Counted from the stretch's first letter, positions 43,049-51,749 are shown. The stretch is DNA of 64,000 nt from UBA2030 sp049969475 (GCA_049969475.1 JBMFOU010000007.1:53374-117373); one strand, 5' to 3'. Notes: generated by a model not told the origin, from the letters alone. Program-made: numbers and translations.

Positions 43049-43318
43049 ATGAAAAAGATAACAATAGAAATCTGCTATGGTACGCTGTGTTTTGTGATGG
43101 GTGGAGAAATGTTTGAAACCCTTCAGGAGCGCCTGCCTAAGGAAATCCAACCCATGATAACCATCAAAGGAATGGTATGCCCGGGTTTTTGTCATCAGCA
43201 GGAAGAATTGGGCAGACCGCCTTTTGTAAAGATTGATGACCAAATTATTAGCGAGGCAAATCCTCAAAAAATCATTGACAGTATTCTCAAACGAGTGAAC
43301 CATGGCACAAACGAATAA
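43049..43318 (+). CDS. Second small [2Fe-2S] thioredoxin-like protein
   Basis: An 89-residue paralogue-like partner of the gene at 39854, with CYGTLC (C-x4-C) and VCPGFC (C-x3-C) as cluster ligands. The sequences otherwise differ strongly, suggesting different partners. It starts six bases after the phosphatase gene and overlaps the start of the catalytic hydrogenase gene by 17 bases, so it is most likely the electron carrier or a subunit for that enzyme. Confidence 0.82.
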   Translation: MKKITIEICYGTLCFVMGGEMFETLQERLPKEIQPMITIKGMVCPGFCHQQEELGRPPFVKIDDQIISEANPQKIIDSILKRVNHGTNE

Positions 43319-44729
43319 TGCAACGCTGCTGCGCCGTGAGCTGCTAACCCGGCTCTGCCGGCTCATGCTCGACGACTCGCTGGAAAATATCGACCGGATA
43401 CCCATAGAAATGATGCCTCGCACGGGCAAGGCCGCCAGTCGTTGCTGTCCTTTCAAGGCTAGAGCCATTCTGAAATACAGGATAATGGCCCTGCTGGGGT
43501 ACAATGTGGCAGACGAAACCGATGAACTAGAAACCCTCTACAGCTATGCCCTCCGCGCCCTCAGTGGTATTGACCAAAGCTACGGAGTACTTACCGTGGT
43601 TGACGAGGCTTGCGATGGCTGCATCAAAAGCAACTATACAGTAAGCAATCTTTGCAGGGGGTGTCTGGCCTCTCCCTGCATGGCTTCCTGTCCTCAAGGC
43701 GCTATACGTATAATCGAAGGCCGGGCTTATATTGATGAAACCTTATGCGTGGGTTGTGGCAAATGTCAACAAGCCTGCCCTTACCATGCTATCATTTATG
43801 TACCCATTCCCTGCGAAGAATCCTGTTCGGTGGGAGCCATTAAAAGGGGACCCGATGGCAAGGAGCATATCGATGCTGAGAAATGCATCCATTGTGGCCG
43901 GTGCATGACTGCCTGTCCCTTTGGTGCCATCATGTATCGTTCGCAGATCATTCATATTCTTTATGAAATAAAAAGACAACAACGACCGCTTGTTGCGCTG
44001 GTAGCACCCGCCATAGCAGGACAGTTTAGGGCAAGCTTGGGTCAGGTAAAATCGGCGCTGATAAAAATTGGATTCAGCACAGTAGAGGAAGTGGCTGAAG
44101 GGGCAGCGCTGACCGCCCAACGCGAGGCACAGGAATGGCTTCATAAAAGTCAGCAGAACCAAACGGTTATGACTACCTCTTGCTGTCCGGCTTACGTAAG
44201 TTTAATCGAAAAGCATCTTCCTCAGCTAAAACCTTTTATATCGGAAACCCCTTCGCCCATGGTCATTACAGCAGAACTAGCCCAGCAAAGGCATCCCGGA
44301 GCACTCAGGGTATTCATCGGTCCTTGTGTGGCCAAGCAAGCCGAGGCCCGCAAATATCCAGGACTCATAGATTATGTAATGACCTTTGAGGAACTCGGTG
44401 CCCTGCTCATTGCGCGGGGTATTGACGTGGTGAGCGAAGAAAAGGTCCCAGAAGAAAATCTTATTACCGAAATAAGATTTGCCCGAAGCGGTGGCGTGGC
44501 TGCTTCGGTACAAGCATATCTGCCTGAATGCACCCCGTTGGCTACCACTTGTGTTGATGGGCTCACACGAAAAAATGTGGCCTTAATGAAGACTCTACCT
44601 AAAAATAAAAATCTCAAAGGCTTAATAGAAGTAATGGCCTGTGAGGGTGGATGTATCGCTGGCCCAGGATCGCTTACCAGCACCGAAACCGCCGTAAAAC
44701 TATTCAAAGAAAACGTACCCACCCTCTAA
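43302..44729 (+). CDS. Monomeric [FeFe] hydrogenase, group B-like
   Basis: A 475-residue enzyme catalysing reversible proton reduction to hydrogen. The N-terminal part has three cysteine-rich [4Fe-4S] regions (C104-C130, C149-C175, C195-C205), and the H-cluster domain follows. Ligands: L1 TTSCCPAYV (C295 ligand, C294 proton relay), L2 IGPCVAKQAEA (C342), L3 VMACEGGCIAGPG (C447, C451). The L1-L3 set is intact, so activity is expected. L2 reads GPC rather than the MPC of group A, and the long cysteine-rich N-terminus fits the group B1/B3 (TIGR04105-like) monomeric hydrogenases common in Bacteroidota. The HydEFG maturases must lie elsewhere. Confidence 0.9.
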   Translation: MAQTNNATLLRRELLTRLCRLMLDDSLENIDRIPIEMMPRTGKAASRCCPFKARAILKYRIMALLGYNVADETDELETLYSYALRALSGIDQSYGVLTVVDEACDGCIKSNYTVSNLCRGCLASPCMASCPQGAIRIIEGRAYIDETLCVGCGKCQQACPYHAIIYVPIPCEESCSVGAIKRGPDGKEHIDAEKCIHCGRCMTACPFGAIMYRSQIIHILYEIKRQQRPLVALVAPAIAGQFRASLGQVKSALIKIGFSTVEEVAEGAALTAQREAQEWLHKSQQNQTVMTTSCCPAYVSLIEKHLPQLKPFISETPSPMVITAELAQQRHPGALRVFIGPCVAKQAEARKYPGLIDYVMTFEELGALLIARGIDVVSEEKVPEENLITEIRFARSGGVAASVQAYLPECTPLATTCVDGLTRKNVALMKTLPKNKNLKGLIEVMACEGGCIAGPGSLTSTETAVKLFKENVPTL

Positions 44730-44768
44730 AAAAACTGTTGAACCCTGGCGCAAAAAAGGCTTTTTGCT

Positions 44769-44776
44769 TATGTTTG
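44769..44776 (+). promoter_or_regulatory. -7 promoter element of lpxH
   Basis: TATGTTTG ending four bases before the lpxH ATG, which predicts a leaderless transcript. Confidence 0.5.
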
Positions 44777-44780
44777 TGCC

Positions 44781-45581
44781 ATGAGCAATTCTGGCAAAAG
44801 TATCTTTTTCACGTCCGACCATCATTTTGGCGTTCCTACCCGGGCAGATAGCCTGGTGCGGGAGCGCCTTTTTGTTCGATGGCTCGAGGGTATTGCTCCC
44901 CGCATCCACTCACTATACATCATGGGCGACCTTTTCGACTTCTGGTTCGAGTATAAAAAGGTAATTCCCAAAGGTTATGCCTTGCTGATGGGTGCCCTAT
45001 CCCACATAAGTGATGCAGGAATACCCATACACTATTTTCGCGGTAACCACGATATCTGGGCATTCAACTATTTCGAAGAAGAATTGGGGTTCATCATGCA
45101 CCGCAAACCTGAGATGACAGAGTTATGGGGGAAAAAATTTTTTCTGGCTCATGGAGATGGTTTGGGCCCCGGAGACCGCGGCTATAAATTCCTGAAAAAA
45201 GTCTTCGAAAACCCGATCAACCAATTTCTATTCCGTCAGATTCATCCCGATTTGGGCATACGACTAGCCCTCTACTGGTCGGGGCAGAGCAGGTATGCTA
45301 ATATTGAGCGCGAAAAAAAGGAAATGGCCGGCGGAAAACTGCAAGACGAGCAGTGGCTACTCAATGAAGCATTGCCTGTATATGCCCGGTCGTTACTCGA
45401 AAAACACCCGGATATCGATTATTTTGTTTTCGGACACTGGCATTTACCACTCCAACTCAAGCTTAGCCCCACATGCACTTACTATAATGTGGGCGACTGG
45501 CTCTGGCATTTCTCGTGGCTTGAATTCAATGGTCAGGAGATAATCAGAGGAAAGTTGAATTTGCCGGCAGAGCCTGTTTGA
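44781..45581 (+). CDS. lpxH: UDP-2,3-diacylglucosamine diphosphatase
   Basis: A 266-residue calcineurin-like metallophosphoesterase that releases UMP from UDP-2,3-diacylglucosamine in lipid A synthesis at the inner face of the inner membrane. Metal-binding motifs: FTSDHHFGVP, MGDLFDFWFEY, RGNHDIW, LAHGDGLGPGDRGYK and FGHWHLP. The start cannot lie further in, because FTSDHHFG is only ten residues from the ATG. Confidence 0.92.
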   Translation: MSNSGKSIFFTSDHHFGVPTRADSLVRERLFVRWLEGIAPRIHSLYIMGDLFDFWFEYKKVIPKGYALLMGALSHISDAGIPIHYFRGNHDIWAFNYFEEELGFIMHRKPEMTELWGKKFFLAHGDGLGPGDRGYKFLKKVFENPINQFLFRQIHPDLGIRLALYWSGQSRYANIEREKKEMAGGKLQDEQWLLNEALPVYARSLLEKHPDIDYFVFGHWHLPLQLKLSPTCTYYNVGDWLWHFSWLEFNGQEIIRGKLNLPAEPV

Positions 45582-45592
45582 GCTTAACTTTG
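45560..45592 (+). promoter_or_regulatory. Promoter of the M20 dipeptidase gene
   Basis: TTTG at 45560-45563, 21 bases, then TAACTTTG at 45585-45592; a good -33/-7 match. The -33 element lies inside the end of lpxH. Confidence 0.65.
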
Positions 45593-45639
45593 CATTTTAT
45601 TTCTCACTCAAAGAAAAACTAAACTCAATACCTAATTAT

Positions 45640-47013
45640 ATGAATGACATTAAAACCTATATAGCCCAAAACCGGGAACGTTTTCTGGAGGAGCTGTTCG
45701 GTTTGCTCAGGATTCCTTCCATCAGCAGTCAGAGCGAGCACAAAAGCGACATGTATCGTGCGGCAGAGTATTGGAAACAAGCCTTGCTGGCTGCAGGTGC
45801 CGATAAAGCAGAGATTTACGAAACACCAGGAAATCCGGTAACCTATGGAGAAAAAATCATTGACCTTTCCAGACCTACTGTATTGGTTTATGCCCATATG
45901 GATGTAATGCCAGTGGACCCGTTGGAACTCTGGAAATCGAATCCTTTCGAGCCCGAAATAAGAGATGGGAAGATATATGCCCGCGGGGCCGATGACGATA
46001 AAGGGCAGAGCTTCATGCATGCCAAAGCCTTTGAATATCTGGTAAAAACGAATCAACTGCCCTGCAATGTGAAATTCATGATTGAAGGAGAAGAAGAAGT
46101 GGGTTCGCCCAACCTGGAAGCCTTCTGCCACGAACACAAGGAGATGCTCAAGGCCGATATTATCCTGGTATCCGATACAGGGATGATTTCACCCGAGATT
46201 CCCTCCATAACCGTAGGACTTCGGGGATTGGCCTACCTGGAGGTAGAGGTAACTGGCCCTAACCGGGACCTGCACTCGGGACTGTTTGGAGGAGCTGTGG
46301 CTAATCCCATCAATATTCTTGCAAAAATGATTGCCAGCCTCCACGACGAACAAAACCGCATCACCATTCCCGGTTTTTACGACGATGTGATGGTGCTAAC
46401 CGACGAAGAACGCAAAGCACTTAACGAAGCACCCTTTAATCTTGAGGAATACAAAGCCGCCCTCGATATTGCCGAGGTATGGGGCGAGGAAGGCTACACC
46501 ACCCTCGAGCGCACCGGCATACGCCCCACCCTCGATGTATGTGGCATCTGGGGTGGATACACCGGTGAAGGGGCCAAGACCGTGCTACCCTCCAAGGCTT
46601 TTGCTAAAATCTCTATGCGCCTGGTACCCCAGCAAGACCATGAATGGATTGCCCGGATGTTTGAAGATCACTTCAAAAAAATAGCGCCTCCACAGGTGAA
46701 GGTGAAAGTAACTAACCTGCACGGAGGCCATCCTTACGTGGCACCCACCGATTCTCCGGCATACAAAGCTGCTGAGAAAGCCTATCTTGAAGTATTTGGC
46801 CGCAAGCCCATTCCTGTGCGCAGCGGGGGCTCCATACCCATTATCTCTACCTTCGAAAAAGTCCTAGGTATCAAATCGCTGCTCATGGGCTTCGGATTGG
46901 AAAGCGATGCTATTCATTCGCCCAATGAGAACTTCCCTCTGGACAATTTCTTCCGAGGAATTGAAACCATAGCCCGTTTTTATCCCCTCTTTGCTGAAAT
47001 CATGAAAAAATAA
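45640..47013 (+). CDS. M20 family dipeptidase
   Basis: A 457-residue zinc peptidase of the carnosinase/PepV type. Metal ligands: VYAHMDVMPVDP, ARGADDDKGQ, and EGEEEVGSPN with the catalytic glutamate; the dimerisation insert GLRGLAYLEVEVTGPNRDLH-type region (core RDLHSGLFGG) is present, and the final ligand lies near FGLESDAIHSPNE. It hydrolyses dipeptides in the cytoplasm; no signal peptide is seen. Two short genes of unknown relationship follow on the same strand. Confidence 0.93.
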   Translation: MNDIKTYIAQNRERFLEELFGLLRIPSISSQSEHKSDMYRAAEYWKQALLAAGADKAEIYETPGNPVTYGEKIIDLSRPTVLVYAHMDVMPVDPLELWKSNPFEPEIRDGKIYARGADDDKGQSFMHAKAFEYLVKTNQLPCNVKFMIEGEEEVGSPNLEAFCHEHKEMLKADIILVSDTGMISPEIPSITVGLRGLAYLEVEVTGPNRDLHSGLFGGAVANPINILAKMIASLHDEQNRITIPGFYDDVMVLTDEERKALNEAPFNLEEYKAALDIAEVWGEEGYTTLERTGIRPTLDVCGIWGGYTGEGAKTVLPSKAFAKISMRLVPQQDHEWIARMFEDHFKKIAPPQVKVKVTNLHGGHPYVAPTDSPAYKAAEKAYLEVFGRKPIPVRSGGSIPIISTFEKVLGIKSLLMGFGLESDAIHSPNENFPLDNFFRGIETIARFYPLFAEIMKK

Positions 47014-47015
47014 GC

Positions 47016-47480
47016 ATGGAAGACGAAAGGTTCGAAGACAAACTCGACCGCCTCATTCGCATTTTCAAACGGCTTCGAGAGCAAGCGTCGGACGAGCAGC
47101 TCAAGGGCGTCGACCCCCGCATGCTCGATCAAATGGATATTCTTATCGAGCAGTTCGAAAAGATACGCTCCGACCCGGGAGCCTTGAATATGTTTAAAGA
47201 GATGATGGAACCTTTTGAAAAGATGCTCAATACACTTATTCCCCAGCTATCTGAGATGCTGGGTGAGCCTATAGAGGAGCCTGCCCCTGCCCCAAAGCCA
47301 CCCATATTAGAACCCCTGGACACCCGGAGCGATATTCCTGTAGGGCAGCTTACCCGCCGCTTGGTAGAAATCGACCGACTCCTCGCTAAAGGTGACCTCT
47401 CTCAGGAGGAGGAAGACCTTTTGCTCGACGAGAGAATCAAAATCATGAAAAAACTCAACCCCGAAGAGTACGGAAACTAA
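47016..47480 (+). CDS. Uncharacterised acidic helical protein
   Basis: I do not recognise this 154-residue protein. It is rich in Glu, Asp and Leu, largely helical with a possible coiled coil in the first half (RLIRIFKRLREQASDEQL), a proline-rich hinge at about residue 89 (EEPAPAPKPPILEP), and a C-terminal helical hairpin (EIDRLLAKGDLSQEEEDLLL). No signal peptide or membrane segment. It starts two bases after the dipeptidase gene and ends six bases before thpR, so it is co-transcribed with both. Confidence 0.75.
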   Translation: MEDERFEDKLDRLIRIFKRLREQASDEQLKGVDPRMLDQMDILIEQFEKIRSDPGALNMFKEMMEPFEKMLNTLIPQLSEMLGEPIEEPAPAPKPPILEPLDTRSDIPVGQLTRRLVEIDRLLAKGDLSQEEEDLLLDERIKIMKKLNPEEYGN

Positions 47481-47486
47481 TACGGC

Positions 47487-48071
47487 ATGCCCGACAAAAG
47501 AATATTTGTTGCCATCCATTATCCGCTTTCCCCGGAATTTCTCGCCTGGTTCAGGCAATTAAAGAAAGAGGCCGGAGAAACACAGGTAAAATGGACCGCC
47601 GAAGCCAACTTTCACCTCACCCTCAAATTCATTGGCGACACACCCGACCCCAACATACAAAGGCTGGTTTCAGCACTGCAGGAAATCTCCCATAATTATT
47701 CCCCATTCGAAATCATACCCCGCGGTTTGGGATATTTTGGTTCATTGCAAGCGCCCCGGGTTTTTTGGACAGGACTCGAGGATCCCAAACATTCCCTGCC
47801 TGCTTTGGCCGCCACGGTAGATGAGGTTTGTCACACAATTCTCAACACTGAGACTGAAAACCAGCCGTTCAAGGCGCATCTTACACTGGGGCGGTCTAAG
47901 AATTTTTCTGCCCCACAGCTTCTCAAAGACCTGCTGAGAAAATACGGAGATATTAGCTTCCCGGCATTTACGGTCAGCCAGTTTTTGTTGGTGTGGAGCA
48001 CCCTTACCCCTCAGGGACCTGTATATAAAACCCTGCAAACCTTTCCGCTCAAAGGGGGATTATCCATTTAG
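47487..48071 (+). CDS. thpR: RNA 2',3'-cyclic phosphodiesterase
   Basis: A 194-residue 2H phosphoesterase (LigT/ThpR family) that opens 2',3'-cyclic phosphates at RNA ends. The two HxT motifs are FHLTLKFIG (about residue 41) and AHLTLGRS (about residue 129). The protein opens with KRIFVAIHYPLS, typical of the family. Biological substrate unclear. It is convergent with the following gene; their stop codons are two bases apart. Confidence 0.9.
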   Translation: MPDKRIFVAIHYPLSPEFLAWFRQLKKEAGETQVKWTAEANFHLTLKFIGDTPDPNIQRLVSALQEISHNYSPFEIIPRGLGYFGSLQAPRVFWTGLEDPKHSLPALAATVDEVCHTILNTETENQPFKAHLTLGRSKNFSAPQLLKDLLRKYGDISFPAFTVSQFLLVWSTLTPQGPVYKTLQTFPLKGGLSI

Positions 48072-48073
48072 AA

Positions 48074-48811
48074 CTAAAGATAACGACGCTGTACAAGTTC
48101 CTTAAGCTTGATGACTCCAGGTAAGCGTGGATTCCATTTATAGCGGGCCGCATAATTTTCAAAAATCTCAAGAGCTTCCTCCCGATTACGGGCCTGGTTA
48201 AGTTCTTGAATGGCCTGGGTATATTCCTGCATGCTACCGCCAAACAACTCGTTGATAAACAGGAATTTTTCATTGATTCCTATAGCTGCTTTTATATCGG
48301 CCAGAGGTTTGTGCATCAGGTTAGAAGCCACGCTCTTATCTTCAACCTGAGAGCTGATGCGATCGATCACTGAAGGTTTTTCGGGTTGTAGTTTTTCGGC
48401 CAGGGAGGGCTGAGGGGTAGAAAAAAGGTCACCGGTTTTTGGGGTAGGCGGGGTGGTGGGTTTAGGGGTAGAAGACGGAGGCGATTTAATAGGGGGTTCT
48501 GCAGCTGGAGCCGGCTTGGGTTTCACCTCGGGTTTAGAAGGAATTTCCCTGCCTTCGAACTTAAGATGGAAAGCAGGGGTCGGTTTTTCGACCGGAGTTT
48601 CCGCCTGCCTCATGGGCTCCAGTACCGATTTTTGTAGTCGAAAAATCTTATCGTAAATATTTCTCAGATTACCCAGTAATAAATCAAATTCAATACGCGA
48701 CAAATTCCCCTCATTTTCCAACAACGCATCTGCTTGTTCCTGAAGGACCAACATCAGATCGCGAATTTCGTCGAGAAGCAATTTTCTATCAGATTCTGGC
48801 ATAATCGGCAA
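48074..48811 (-). CDS. Uncharacterised protein with proline-rich linker
   Basis: I do not recognise this 245-residue protein as a named family. It has a helical N-terminal part (to about residue 70), a proline- and lysine-rich linker (about 88-135, with SKPEVKPKPAPAAEPP), and a conserved-looking C-terminal module (KPLADIKAAIGINEKFLF, then NELFGGSMQEYTQAIQELN). No signal peptide or membrane segment. The C-terminal block recurs, to my recollection, in other Bacteroidota proteins of unknown function. Divergent from tdk. Confidence 0.7.
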   Translation of the reverse strand: MPIMPESDRKLLLDEIRDLMLVLQEQADALLENEGNLSRIEFDLLLGNLRNIYDKIFRLQKSVLEPMRQAETPVEKPTPAFHLKFEGREIPSKPEVKPKPAPAAEPPIKSPPSSTPKPTTPPTPKTGDLFSTPQPSLAEKLQPEKPSVIDRISSQVEDKSVASNLMHKPLADIKAAIGINEKFLFINELFGGSMQEYTQAIQELNQARNREEALEIFENYAARYKWNPRLPGVIKLKELVQRRYL

Positions 48812-48818
48812 GGGTCTT

Positions 48819-48826
48819 TAAATTTG
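48819..48826 (+). promoter_or_regulatory. -7 promoter element of tdk
   Basis: TAAATTTG, 43 bases before the tdk ATG. Confidence 0.45.
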
Positions 48827-48869
48827 CATGTAAAGTTACTATAAAACACCAAAAGGCCCCGTATATTAT

Positions 48870-49454
48870 ATGTTTTTAGAACCTTCAGTACCCAGGAATG
48901 CGCCATCAGGCTGGATTGAGGTGATCACGGGTTCTATGTTTTCCGGCAAAACGGAAGAACTCATCCGGCGACTCAACCGGGCCCGTATCGCCCGTCAGGT
49001 AGTAGAAATTTTCAAACCTGCCATCGATGTGCGCTACCACGAAACCGATGTCGTTTCGCACGACGCCAATAGCATACGTAGTACCCCCGTCGAATCGTCA
49101 GAGCAGATCTTGCTCTACACCGCCGAGGTGGAGGTAGTAGGCATAGACGAAGGGCAGTTTTTCGATGAGGGCATTGTGCAGGTCTGTACTCGCCTGGCCA
49201 ACGAAGGAAAACGAGTAATTGTTGCCGGCCTCGATATGGACTACCGCGGTATACCCTTTGGCCCTATGCCCGCTTTGATGGCTATTGCCGAATACGTTAC
49301 AAAAGTGCATGCCATCTGCATGGAATGCGGAAACCTGGCGCACTATTCCTATCGCAAAGTAGCCAACGATAAACGGGTGCTCCTGGGGGAAACTGACACT
49401 TACATTCCACTCTGCAGAACCTGTTTTCTCAGAAAAATGAATCGCCAGGATTAG
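48870..49454 (+). CDS. tdk: Thymidine kinase, type II
   Basis: A 194-residue kinase phosphorylating thymidine for dTTP salvage. P-loop GSMFSGKTEEL (about residues 21-31), Walker B-like VVGIDEGQFFDEG, and a zinc site formed by CMEC in HAICMECG and CRTC near the C-terminus. Lasso-loop residues YSYRKVAN are present. Complete. Confidence 0.95.
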   Translation: MFLEPSVPRNAPSGWIEVITGSMFSGKTEELIRRLNRARIARQVVEIFKPAIDVRYHETDVVSHDANSIRSTPVESSEQILLYTAEVEVVGIDEGQFFDEGIVQVCTRLANEGKRVIVAGLDMDYRGIPFGPMPALMAIAEYVTKVHAICMECGNLAHYSYRKVANDKRVLLGETDTYIPLCRTCFLRKMNRQD

Positions 49455-49486
49455 CTGCCCCCAAAATTCAATCCTGCTGATTTTAC

Positions 49487-49494
49487 TACCTTTG
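49487..49494 (+). promoter_or_regulatory. -7 promoter element of the cyclophilin gene
   Basis: TACCTTTG, 39 bases before the ATG at 49534. Confidence 0.55.
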
Positions 49495-49533
49495 CACCTC
49501 TAAAACCATCACGTGCATAAATTTTAGGGCCTT

Positions 49534-50172
49534 ATGAAAAAAATACTCCTGTTCACCTTCATTCTAACGGCATTTTTTATGAATACATCCGAAGCACAGA
49601 AAAAAGAAAAGGTCATTCACTTTGTGATTCATACCGAATACGGCGACATGAAAGGCTTTTTGTACAACGAGACTCCGCTGCACCGCGACAACTTTGTGAA
49701 GCTGGTGAAGACGGGTTGGTATAAAAATTCACCTTTCCACCGGGTCATCAAAAACTTTATGATACAGGGCGGACAGAATGCTGATGGCCGCCAGGACCCC
49801 GGATACCGCATTCCGGCTGAGTTCAATCCCAAATTGTTCCACAAAAAAGGTGCCCTGGCCGCTGCTCGTTTGGGCGATCAGGTAAACCCCCAAAAAGAAT
49901 CGTCGGGTTCACAGTTTTACATTGTACAGGGTACTCTTATCGATGAAAATACGTTGAAGACATTCTCGGCCCGCAATGGCATCAACTATACCCCCGAACA
50001 GATAAAGACCTACGCCACAAAAGGGGGGACACCCCATCTCGACGGGGCTTACACGGTTTTCGGGGAAATCACGGAAGGATTTGATGTGCTCGATAAAATA
50101 GCCTCCGTAAAAACCCTACCCGGTGATAAACCCGAGAAAGATGTGCGGATGACCATTCAAATCATTGAATAA
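49534..50172 (+). CDS. Exported cyclophilin-type peptidyl-prolyl isomerase
   Basis: A 212-residue protein with a signal peptide (residues 1-21, ending SEAQ). The cyclophilin fold is clear: PFHRVIKNFMIQGGQ with the catalytic Arg, SSGSQFYIVQG, and DGAYTVFGEITEGFDVLDKI. It should accelerate proline isomerisation of periplasmic or outer-membrane proteins. An insert of about 25 residues precedes the HLDGAYTVFG segment, as in many Bacteroidota members. pheS follows after 20 bases. Confidence 0.93.
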   Translation: MKKILLFTFILTAFFMNTSEAQKKEKVIHFVIHTEYGDMKGFLYNETPLHRDNFVKLVKTGWYKNSPFHRVIKNFMIQGGQNADGRQDPGYRIPAEFNPKLFHKKGALAAARLGDQVNPQKESSGSQFYIVQGTLIDENTLKTFSARNGINYTPEQIKTYATKGGTPHLDGAYTVFGEITEGFDVLDKIASVKTLPGDKPEKDVRMTIQIIE

Positions 50173-50192
50173 CTGTTGTTTACTTATCATCC

Positions 50193-51221
50193 ATGAAAGA
50201 ACTTATACAACAATATCTGGCCGAAGTGGAAGCCTTTGCTTCGGCCGATGCACAGGAAATAGAAACTTTCAGAGTAAAATTTGCCGGCCGTAAGGGCATA
50301 CTCAACGATCTGTTTGAACAATTCAAGCAGGTACCGGGGCCCGAGAAAAAAGAAACCGGCATGATGCTCAACCGCCTGAAAGAAAGCGTAATGCAAAAGG
50401 TAGAAGAGCTCAGGTCGCGCATGATGGAGACCGAAGAGGATACCCACCTGACAGATCTTACGCTGCCCGTTGATTTCTACAACATGGGCAGCCGTCATCC
50501 ACTATCCATTGTGCGCAACCGCATTATCTCCATTTTTTCGCGCATTGGCTTTACCGTGGCCGAAGGTCCCGAAATTGAAGACGACTGGCACAATTTCTCT
50601 GCATTAAATTTTACCCCTGATCATCCGGCCCGCGACATGCAGGACACCTTTTTCATTGAAAAACGACCAGGGGGCAACGATGTAATGCTGCGCACGCATA
50701 CCAGCAGTGTTCAGGTTAGGGTAATGGAAAAAAACCGCCCGCCTATTCGAATGATTTTTCCTGGAAGAGTCTTCCGTAACGAAGCCATCTCAGCCCGGGC
50801 CCACTGCATCTTTCATCAGGTGGAAGGCCTTTATGTGGATCGCAACGTCTCTTTCGTCGACCTAAAGCAGACACTGCTTTACTTTGCCCGCGAAATGTTT
50901 GGCGAAAAAACCCAGATCCGTTTGCGCCCCTCGTATTTCCCCTTCACAGAACCTTCCGCAGAAATGGATATCAGCTGCCCCCTTTGCGGCGGCAAAGGCT
51001 GCAATATTTGCAAATACACCGGCTGGATAGAAATCCTGGGCTGCGGTATGGTAGACCCGGCTGTCCTCGACGCTTGTGGTATCGACAGCGAAGCTTACAC
51101 GGGCTTTGCCTTCGGCATGGGCATCGAACGCATGACTATGGGCCTCTATCAAATTAAAGACCTCAGGCTCTTCTTCGAAAACGACCTCCGTTTTCTGCGC
51201 CAGTTCGAATCTGCTTTCTGA
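50193..51221 (+). CDS. pheS: Phenylalanyl-tRNA synthetase alpha subunit
   Basis: A 342-residue class II synthetase catalytic subunit. An N-terminal coiled coil is followed by MGSRHPLSIVRNRI, GPEIEDDWHNFSALNF, HARDMQDTFF-type sequence (here HPARDMQDTFF), motif 2 (GRVFRNEAISARAHCIFHQVEG) and motif 3 (GFAFGMGIERMTM). The beta subunit pheT is not adjacent. A terminator follows. Confidence 0.96.
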   Translation: MKELIQQYLAEVEAFASADAQEIETFRVKFAGRKGILNDLFEQFKQVPGPEKKETGMMLNRLKESVMQKVEELRSRMMETEEDTHLTDLTLPVDFYNMGSRHPLSIVRNRIISIFSRIGFTVAEGPEIEDDWHNFSALNFTPDHPARDMQDTFFIEKRPGGNDVMLRTHTSSVQVRVMEKNRPPIRMIFPGRVFRNEAISARAHCIFHQVEGLYVDRNVSFVDLKQTLLYFAREMFGEKTQIRLRPSYFPFTEPSAEMDISCPLCGGKGCNICKYTGWIEILGCGMVDPAVLDACGIDSEAYTGFAFGMGIERMTMGLYQIKDLRLFFENDLRFLRQFESAF

Positions 51222-51246
51222 AATTATTAAAAATCAAATAAATATA

Positions 51247-51276
51247 AAGGCTACTCTTGGGAGCGGCCTTATTTTT
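51247..51276. terminator. Terminator after pheS
   Basis: Arms AAGGC and GCCTT with an inner CTC/GAG helix, followed by ATTTTTT on the plus strand. It also lies beyond the end of the convergent membrane protein gene. Confidence 0.6.
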
Positions 51277-51314
51277 TCCCCCCCACTTTTAACAAACTAA
51301 TAGCCCTTCACCAG

Positions 51315-51749
51315 CTAGAAAAGGAGAAATATTACGGCAGCCAATACCAGGACCATCCGGATAAGATCTCCCCTAACACGCTGTTCCCGTAGTTTGCTGA
51401 AAAACAAGATTAATGCTGCCAATAAGGCCAGCCCTCCCATTACGAGAAACATCACATCACTTTGCATGTGTAGCAGAGTAAAAATACAGCCCAGCAAGCC
51501 AAACGAGAGGCCCACCGCCATCAGGCGTAAAAACCAGCCTTTCTCAGGATAAAACCACAACATCAGATATACCATCGAAAGGATAAGTCCTGCCAGGAGA
51601 AAAAGGCTCCCTCCCCAGTTTTTTCCCTGGAAATAAAACACTGCACCTACCAGCATCAGCGGGTAAAGAAATAATTCGTACCAGGGCAGCTGATGATAAA
51701 AACGACGTGCCGTTTTTTCAATTTTTCTTTCAGAATCTTGAGTGGACAT
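51315..51749 (-). CDS. Small integral membrane protein, unknown function
   Basis: A 144-residue protein, mostly hydrophobic, with a short basic N-terminus and about five transmembrane segments (around 26-41, 47-66, 74-92, 97-116 and 129-143). I do not recognise the family and see no catalytic motif. It is divergent from the DUF3108 gene, and both have -7 elements in the 47-base gap. Confidence 0.7.
   Translation of the reverse strand: MSTQDSERKIEKTARRFYHQLPWYELFLYPLMLVGAVFYFQGKNWGGSLFLLAGLILSMVYLMLWFYPEKGWFLRLMAVGLSFGLLGCIFTLLHMQSDVMFLVMGGLALLAALILFFSKLREQRVRGDLIRMVLVLAAVIFLLF

Noticed and set aside
44750..44767. Possible terminator GCAAAAA-AGGC-TTTTTGC after the hydrogenase operon
   Set aside because: The stem is AT-rich and there is no separate T-run after it; it overlaps the lpxH promoter region and is too weak to call.
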